Source: JAUWVG01 sp964633715
GTDB taxonomy: Bacteria > Acidobacteriota > Aminicenantia > Aminicenantales > Aminicenantaceae
Direction: 5' to 3'
Assembly (NCBI GenBank): GCA_964633715.1
Contig: CAZWHQ010000092.1
Span: 1 to 8,366 of the forward strand
DNA: 8,366 bases
The translations under genes and the position numbers were made by a program. Of the stretch, positions 6,318 to 8,366 are shown one piece after another. The notes beneath the pieces were generated by a model. That model was given only the letters and a program-made list of their open reading frames with translations. It was not told where the DNA came from and did not search any database. How positions within the stretch are numbered: position 1 is the stretch's first letter; each line of letters starts with the position of its first letter.

Positions 6318-7511
6318 TTACATGATCAGCGTGAAATAGGCAGTAATTCTGTTATTTTTGTCCACTCCATCGGGTGTGCTCAGATTACTCCAGTACTCCA
6401 CGCTCAATCTAACATTTTGAGTCACATAGTAGCTCAAGTTTAGGGAAATGTCAGTAAAAGAGATGTCACCATTTGCTCTTTCATAATTTTCGATGCGTAC
6501 TAAAGGCACAAAAGAGGGACTATTCAGTGCAGTATTGTAGAATACCCAAAACATTTCGCCGTAAAATGAATTATTTTTTTCCTCAAGATTACCTGGAAGA
6601 TCGTCCTTTGAAGCTAAGTATGCGCCTAGAAGGTTAAAACTCTCACCGATCTCAACCTGAAGATCTACACCGATACGTGTAAAATCAACCTCAGTTGCTT
6701 TGTTTTGCATTCCAAAAACTCCAAATCCACCGATAGATATATTGGCGGCAGTATCTCCAAATTCAGGAGAAAATTCATAGGCTACTCTGGCACTTACATC
6801 TTCTCCACCTTCACCCTCCGGATCACCTGTATCCCGATGATAACCAACACTGTAAAATAAGCCTTCAGCTCTTCCAAATAAAGAAATGAACTGCGTAGCA
6901 CTTCTCAACCTAACGCCACTTGCATAATTTTTAGTGTAATCCCAAGGAGCTTTGTGCGAACGGGTCATTCTTCTGCCCCAATCTGCCAAAGTGTCAAAAG
7001 GATCAGAGAAGAAATAGGGCCCATATCCGGCTTGAATATTGGCATATTTTGAAAGATGAAAACTTACTATTCCCATTTCTACACCTGGAGAAAAGTCATT
7101 TTCATCTTCAGCTTCGACTTCGATCCATGCAGAAATATTTTTGAAAACATTTCCGGCAACAAACAGCTCTAATTCGTGAAACGATCTTGTTTTTGCATCT
7201 TTATCTTTTTTTTTGTCATACAAATAGCCCTTTATTAAACCGGACATGGGAAACTGCTTGTCCAAAACCAGATCATCAGCGATAACCTGATTTCTTTGAA
7301 CTTCACCTTCCAGTTCTTCACTCAGCCTGTAGCCATTCGTTTTGTATTCACGACCCGCTCCATTCAGCTTTGGGAAAACCGTATGGCAAGCCGTGCACTT
7401 TAGATTGTGCTTTTTAGCAAAAGCAGGGATGGCTTTTGCAGTTTGGGGCAAACAAATAAAGAGCAAGATCAAAATGGCACTTGAAAGTAGAATTTTTTGT
7501 AGTTTTTTCAC
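6318..7511 (-). CDS. Cyc2-like fused monohaem cytochrome / outer-membrane beta-barrel
   Basis: A 397-residue protein with a signal peptide ending AKA at residue 27, then one haem motif CTACH (39-43) in the pattern CxxCH, PKLN, G, Y, NGY (to residue 61). This resembles the N-terminal cytochrome of Cyc2, the iron-oxidiser porin-cytochrome. The remaining roughly 330 residues alternate polar and aromatic residues, lack hydrophobic helices, and end in an amphipathic strand (NRITAYFTLIM). That is what a 14-16 strand barrel would give. Its role would be to carry electrons across the outer membrane through a single haem held in the barrel. The terminal Met instead of Phe is a small departure from the usual barrel end. 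The GTG start at 7511 is fixed by GGAGG four bases upstream. It is first in the cytochrome operon. Iron oxidation is not shown; other extracellular donors or acceptors are possible, and many related proteins are uncharacterised. Confidence 0.75.
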   Translation of the reverse strand: MKKLQKILLSSAILILLFICLPQTAKAIPAFAKKHNLKCTACHTVFPKLNGAGREYKTNGYRLSEELEGEVQRNQVIADDLVLDKQFPMSGLIKGYLYDKKKDKDAKTRSFHELELFVAGNVFKNISAWIEVEAEDENDFSPGVEMGIVSFHLSKYANIQAGYGPYFFSDPFDTLADWGRRMTRSHKAPWDYTKNYASGVRLRSATQFISLFGRAEGLFYSVGYHRDTGDPEGEGGEDVSARVAYEFSPEFGDTAANISIGGFGVFGMQNKATEVDFTRIGVDLQVEIGESFNLLGAYLASKDDLPGNLEEKNNSFYGEMFWVFYNTALNSPSFVPLVRIENYERANGDISFTDISLNLSYYVTQNVRLSVEYWSNLSTPDGVDKNNRITAYFTLIM

Positions 7512-7513
7512 TT

Positions 7514-7520
7514 TACCTCC
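7514..7520 (-). promoter_or_regulatory. Strong ribosome binding site for the GTG-started cyc2-like gene
   Basis: GGAGGTA on the minus strand lies a few bases before GTG 7511-7509. It decides the start codon, since no ATG follows before the signal peptide is under way. Confidence 0.75.
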
Positions 7521-7534
7521 ATAATATTTAATAC

Positions 7535-7569
7535 TACTTAATCTTACTGTACATTATCGGAATTAAGTA
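7535..7569. promoter_or_regulatory. Inverted repeat overlapping the -10 box: candidate Rrf2 operator
   Basis: TACTTAAT (7535-7542) and ATTAAGTA (7562-7569) are perfect 8-base inverted arms separated by 19 bases. The right arm overlaps the -10 hexamer, and the rest covers the expected transcription start. A protein bound here would block RNA polymerase. The Rrf2 regulator encoded just upstream is the obvious candidate. The pairing of protein and site is inference, and AT-rich arms can arise by chance. Confidence 0.45.
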
Positions 7570-7594
7570 TATTTAAATAAAAATACGAAGTCAA
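7566..7594 (-). promoter_or_regulatory. Main sigma-70-type promoter of the cytochrome operon
   Basis: On the minus strand TTGACT (7594-7589) is followed after 17 bases by TATACT (7571-7566), each one mismatch from consensus. Transcription should start near 7559, giving a leader of about 48 bases before the GTG of the cyc2-like gene. No other promoter this good is visible within the seven-gene run, although TTGACT recurs in the 6238-6317 gap with a poor -10 region. Confidence 0.65.
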
Positions 7595-7689
7595 GGATTT
7601 TTTAATTTAAATTATATGGGTAGGAATTAATACAAAATTTAAGGAGCGGTTCTTCTAAATAGGATCAATTATACAGGCAATCTAATAGT

Positions 7690-7708
7690 AAGATGTTCTA
7701 TACATCTT
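7690..7708. terminator. Weak stem-loop spanning the rrf2 stop codon
   Basis: AAGATGT (7690-7696) and ACATCTT (7702-7708) form a perfect 7-bp stem with a 5-base loop. The stem includes the end of the Rrf2 gene. On the minus strand no U-run follows, so it is a poor terminator for rrf2. On the plus strand CTTTTT follows, but no gene is being read that way. Some read-through from rrf2 into the cytochrome operon is therefore likely. Confidence 0.25.
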
Positions 7709-8186
7709 CTTTTTCAAAAAATTCCTTTCTCCATCTCTCATTGGCCTGTATTTCCTTATTTTCCTTTTGGAGGATATTCTCATTTTTCTGTACCATGTCA
7801 CTTAAAGTGTACTTTTCAAAGACATCTGAAAGAGCCTTTGTCGCTTCTTTCCAGATATCATAATTGGTGCATGAATCGACCTTTGAACAATACCCTTCAT
7901 TTTCGACACACTCTACAAGAGCCCAAGAGCCTTCTAAGGCCCGAATGATTTCACTCATCTTGACTTGATCAGGAGGACGAGTGAGATAGTACCCTCCCTT
8001 AGCACCCCTATTGCTGCCCACCAGGCCTGCATTTTTTAGAAGAATTATGATCTGCTCAAGATAACGTGCGGAAATGTCTTCTTTTTTTGACACTTCTTTT
8101 AAGGATACAGGTTTTTTTTTGTAGTCAAGAGCTAAATAAAGCATGAGTGTGAGACCATTCGTGGTTTTTGTTGAGGCTTTTATCAC
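7698..8186 (-). CDS. Rrf2-family (IscR/NsrR-like) Fe-S transcriptional regulator
   Basis: A 162-residue protein (from the GTG at 8186) with the Rrf2 winged helix-turn-helix: an IKASTKTTNGL opening, the recognition helix region ISARYLEQIIILLKNAGLV (38-56), and the wing SNRGAKGGYYL (58-68). Three Cys at 93, 100 and 106 are spaced as in Fe-S members of the family, so it probably senses redox state, nitric oxide, or iron-sulfur status. The IscR ligand H107 position is Tyr here (Y109). The C-terminus has a charged extension of Glu and Lys. An ATG at 8261 would add 25 residues but overlaps the -10 box, so it should not be transcribed; the GTG also matches where Rrf2 proteins normally begin. It probably controls the cytochrome operon starting at 7511, and perhaps itself. 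Confidence 0.88.
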   Translation of the reverse strand: MIKASTKTTNGLTLMLYLALDYKKKPVSLKEVSKKEDISARYLEQIIILLKNAGLVGSNRGAKGGYYLTRPPDQVKMSEIIRALEGSWALVECVENEGYCSKVDSCTNYDIWKEATKALSDVFEKYTLSDMVQKNENILQKENKEIQANERWRKEFFEKEDV

Positions 8187-8228
8187 TGTGATTTCTTCTT
8201 TATAATAGTTTTCTGTTTTATGTATTAA

Positions 8229-8242
8229 TTTATGCTCATAAA
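8229..8242. promoter_or_regulatory. Palindrome in the rrf2 leader: possible autoregulatory site
   Basis: TTTATGCTCATAAA has perfect 6-base arms around a 2-base centre. It lies between the predicted rrf2 transcription start (near 8253) and the GTG at 8186. Such a position would suit self-repression. Its sequence differs from the inverted repeat at the cytochrome promoter, so the same protein need not bind both. Confidence 0.35.
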
Positions 8243-8259
8243 CATATATTATCGTATGC

Positions 8260-8287
8260 ATTATAACGAATATTTCCAGGCAAGCAA
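8260..8287 (-). promoter_or_regulatory. Sigma-70-type promoter of the Rrf2 regulator gene
   Basis: On the minus strand TTGCTT (8287-8282) is followed after 16 bases by an exact TATAAT (8265-8260). The start of transcription would be near 8253, leaving a leader of about 67 bases. Upstream to the window edge (8288-8366) the sequence is AT-rich and I see no gene. Confidence 0.55.
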
Positions 8288-8366
8288 AGAAATAATATAT
8301 AACAAATTTTTAGAGTTCATAAGAATTTGGTTTTTGTACTTACCGTGCTTTACTCACATTTTTGTC

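Noticed and set aside
8187..8261. 25-residue N-terminal extension of the Rrf2 protein from ATG 8261
   Set aside because: The ATG overlaps the -10 hexamer and would lie upstream of the transcription start; Rrf2 proteins normally begin at the position of the GTG.
1..8366. CRISPR arrays, tRNA or rRNA genes, riboswitches
   Set aside because: No regularly spaced repeats, no cloverleaf-like segment and no recognisable aptamer were seen on reading both strands.

Overview
The window is an AT-rich bacterial segment (by eye) that is almost entirely one electron-transfer locus on the minus strand, with a partial insertion sequence at its left edge. The organism is probably a Gram-negative anaerobe or facultative respirer: there is a predicted outer-membrane beta-barrel with a haem motif, several periplasmic c-type cytochromes, and a quinol-oxidising Rieske/cytochrome b complex whose Qo motif departs from the usual form. 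Desulfobacterota, Nitrospirota or anammox-type Planctomycetota would all fit. The sequence alone does not decide between them.

Layout, left to right. Bases 1-580 (minus) are the N-terminal part of an IS1634-type transposase that runs off the window. It looks more GC-rich than its surroundings and has its own consensus promoter. Bases 581-1087 hold the outer flank of the element and a small unrecognised ORF (plus strand) that may be a gene remnant. From 8186 down to 1088 every recognised gene is on the minus strand. In transcription order these are: an Rrf2-family Fe-S regulator; a Cyc2-like fused monohaem cytochrome/porin; a small exported monohaem cytochrome c; a GltD/NfnB-like FAD and NAD(P) oxidoreductase with extra Fe-S clusters; a Rieske protein; a b6-type cytochrome b; a subunit-IV-type cytochrome b C-terminal half; and a membrane-anchored pentahaem cytochrome c.

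The cytochrome genes form a likely operon of seven genes. A near-consensus promoter (TTGACT-17-TATACT) lies directly upstream of the cyc2-like gene. An 8-bp inverted repeat overlaps its -10 box and is a candidate operator for the Rrf2 protein encoded just upstream. A hairpin follows the cyc2-like stop codon. The flavoprotein and Rieske genes overlap by 32 bases, and Rieske and cytochrome b are 2 bases apart.

Read together, the genes describe a possible route from the cell surface to the cytoplasmic nucleotide pool: outer-membrane haem-porin, small periplasmic cytochrome, pentahaem cytochrome, quinone pool through the Rieske/cytochrome b complex, and a cytoplasmic Fe-S flavoprotein that could exchange electrons with NAD(P)H or ferredoxin. 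The direction (uptake of extracellular electrons by reverse transport, or disposal of electrons to the outside) cannot be read from the sequence. The combination is the most interesting thing in the window.
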